Source: Epilithonimonas tenax DSM 16811
Lineage (GTDB): Bacteria > Bacteroidota > Bacteroidia > Flavobacteriales > Weeksellaceae
Direction: 5' to 3'
Length of the DNA stretch: 64,000 nt
Assembly (NCBI RefSeq): GCF_000428485.1
Contig: NZ_AUAA01000008.1
Location: forward strand, 59,232-123,231
Position numbers and translations under genes: made by a program. Shown one piece after another: positions 63,736 to 64,000 of this stretch. How positions within the stretch are numbered: the first letter of the stretch is position 1; each line of letters opens with the position of its first letter. The notes under the pieces are model-generated. The model was not told the origin of the DNA and did no database searches. It saw only the letters and a list, made by a program, of their open reading frames with translations.

Positions 63736-64000
63736 ACCCGTAGTGCATTATAAAAAAGGTTACTCATAATACGAAAATTTCGTATATTGTATTGACTATC
63801 AATCTAATACGTTATGAATAACCTAGATGCAATTTACGATTTTATTTTAAAGGAATTAAGAAAATTAACCATCAAAGAAAATTTTTATTTCAAACCAATT
63901 AAACCAAAATTATCTGATTTAGAGCTCATTGCAATAAATATTTCTGCGGAATATTTATCGATAGATTCAGAATATCAGTTGTTTAGATACCTCTCTAATT
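63736..64000 (+). mobile_element. Left end of an IS982-family insertion sequence
   Basis: The end probably starts at ACCCGTAGTGCA (63736), since IS982-type ends begin with ACC and the transposase start follows 78 bases later. A TACGAAA-A-TTTCGTA palindrome (63770-63784) lies in the promoter area. The element continues beyond the window, so the right end and target duplication cannot be seen. Confidence 0.65.
63814..64000 (+). CDS. IS982-family transposase, N-terminal part (cut by window edge)
   Basis: An ATG at 63814 opens a frame that runs to the window end without stop (62 codons). The translation starts MNNLDAIYDFILKELRKL and has KPKLSDLELIAINISAEYLS, as in the N-terminal helical part of IS982-type transposases of Chryseobacterium and Riemerella (known family, from memory). 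The DDE catalytic part would be outside the window. Confidence 0.75.
   Translation, partial: MNNLDAIYDFILKELRKLTIKENFYFKPIKPKLSDLELIAINISAEYLSIDSEYQLFRYLSN

Noticed and set aside
1..64000. CRISPR array, prophage or defence island
   Set aside because: No regularly spaced repeats, cas, phage structural, restriction or toxin-antitoxin genes were seen; apart from the IS end, the content is core metabolism, transport and regulation.

Overview
The window looks like a chromosomal segment of a low-GC member of the Bacteroidota, most likely a Flavobacteriia of the Weeksellaceae (Chryseobacterium/Epilithonimonas type). Evidence: three TonB-dependent receptors, lipoproteins with short Bacteroidota-style lipoboxes, DUF families typical of the phylum (DUF4251, DUF5687, DUF5689, DUF6146), promoters of the TAnnTTTG type, weak ribosome binding sites, and an IS982-family element at the right edge. 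The genus is inference from protein style; no rRNA or tRNA gene was recognised in the window.

Layout. 0.1-5 kb: TonB-dependent receptor, a small lipoprotein, and a BlaI repressor/BlaR1-like M56 protease pair with its own operator. 5-12 kb: uvrB, then convergent minus-strand genes for lipopolysaccharide core work (a Kdo/heptose-type kinase and a GT9 heptosyltransferase) and a run of membrane proteins, one of which is frameshifted. 12-15.4 kb: pabB-pabC (4-aminobenzoate, folate) convergent with menD (menaquinone). 16-19 kb: a LytS-type histidine kinase carrying a C-terminal 2TM domain, three free-standing 2TM proteins and a LytTR response regulator. 19-24 kb: mnmA, a small beta-barrel protein and clpC. 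24-36 kb: a glycosyltransferase, the propionate pair meaB/methylmalonyl-CoA mutase, a small cytochrome c lipoprotein, htpG, a DUF445 membrane protein, a serine hydrolase, a TetR regulator, then tatD-tcdA-rnpA. 37-44 kb: DUF4126, then a divergent DUF5689 lipoprotein/TonB receptor versus exported nuclease locus, and a DUF6146 lipoprotein. 44-53 kb: prfA and a probable sucrose-type utilisation locus (LacI regulator, TonB receptor, GH100-like invertase, P-loop sugar/uridine kinase, MFS sugar porter) with tandem LacI operators. 53-58 kb: fumC, a Crp/Fnr regulator, an SMR guanidinium-type exporter, and an ABC exporter with DUF5687 permease. 58-64 kb: dnaB, rnhA, yifB, mannose-1-phosphate guanylyltransferase, a SprT-like protein, and the left end of an IS982-family element running off the window.

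How it works together. Most of it is ordinary core genome. The most locus-like parts are the sux-like sugar locus, the DUF5689/receptor/nuclease divergon (possibly extracellular nucleic acid or phosphate scavenging, inferred), the 2TM kinase cluster, and the BlaI/BlaR1-TonB pair with no beta-lactamase beside it. Between genes there are four diverged copies of a structured repeat with a conserved CCCG...CGGG-type frame around a variable hairpin, a 16-bp perfect inverted repeat, and several genes whose TAnnTTTG -7 element lies only 3-4 bases before the start codon, which suggests leaderless mRNAs. No CRISPR array, phage or defence island was found.
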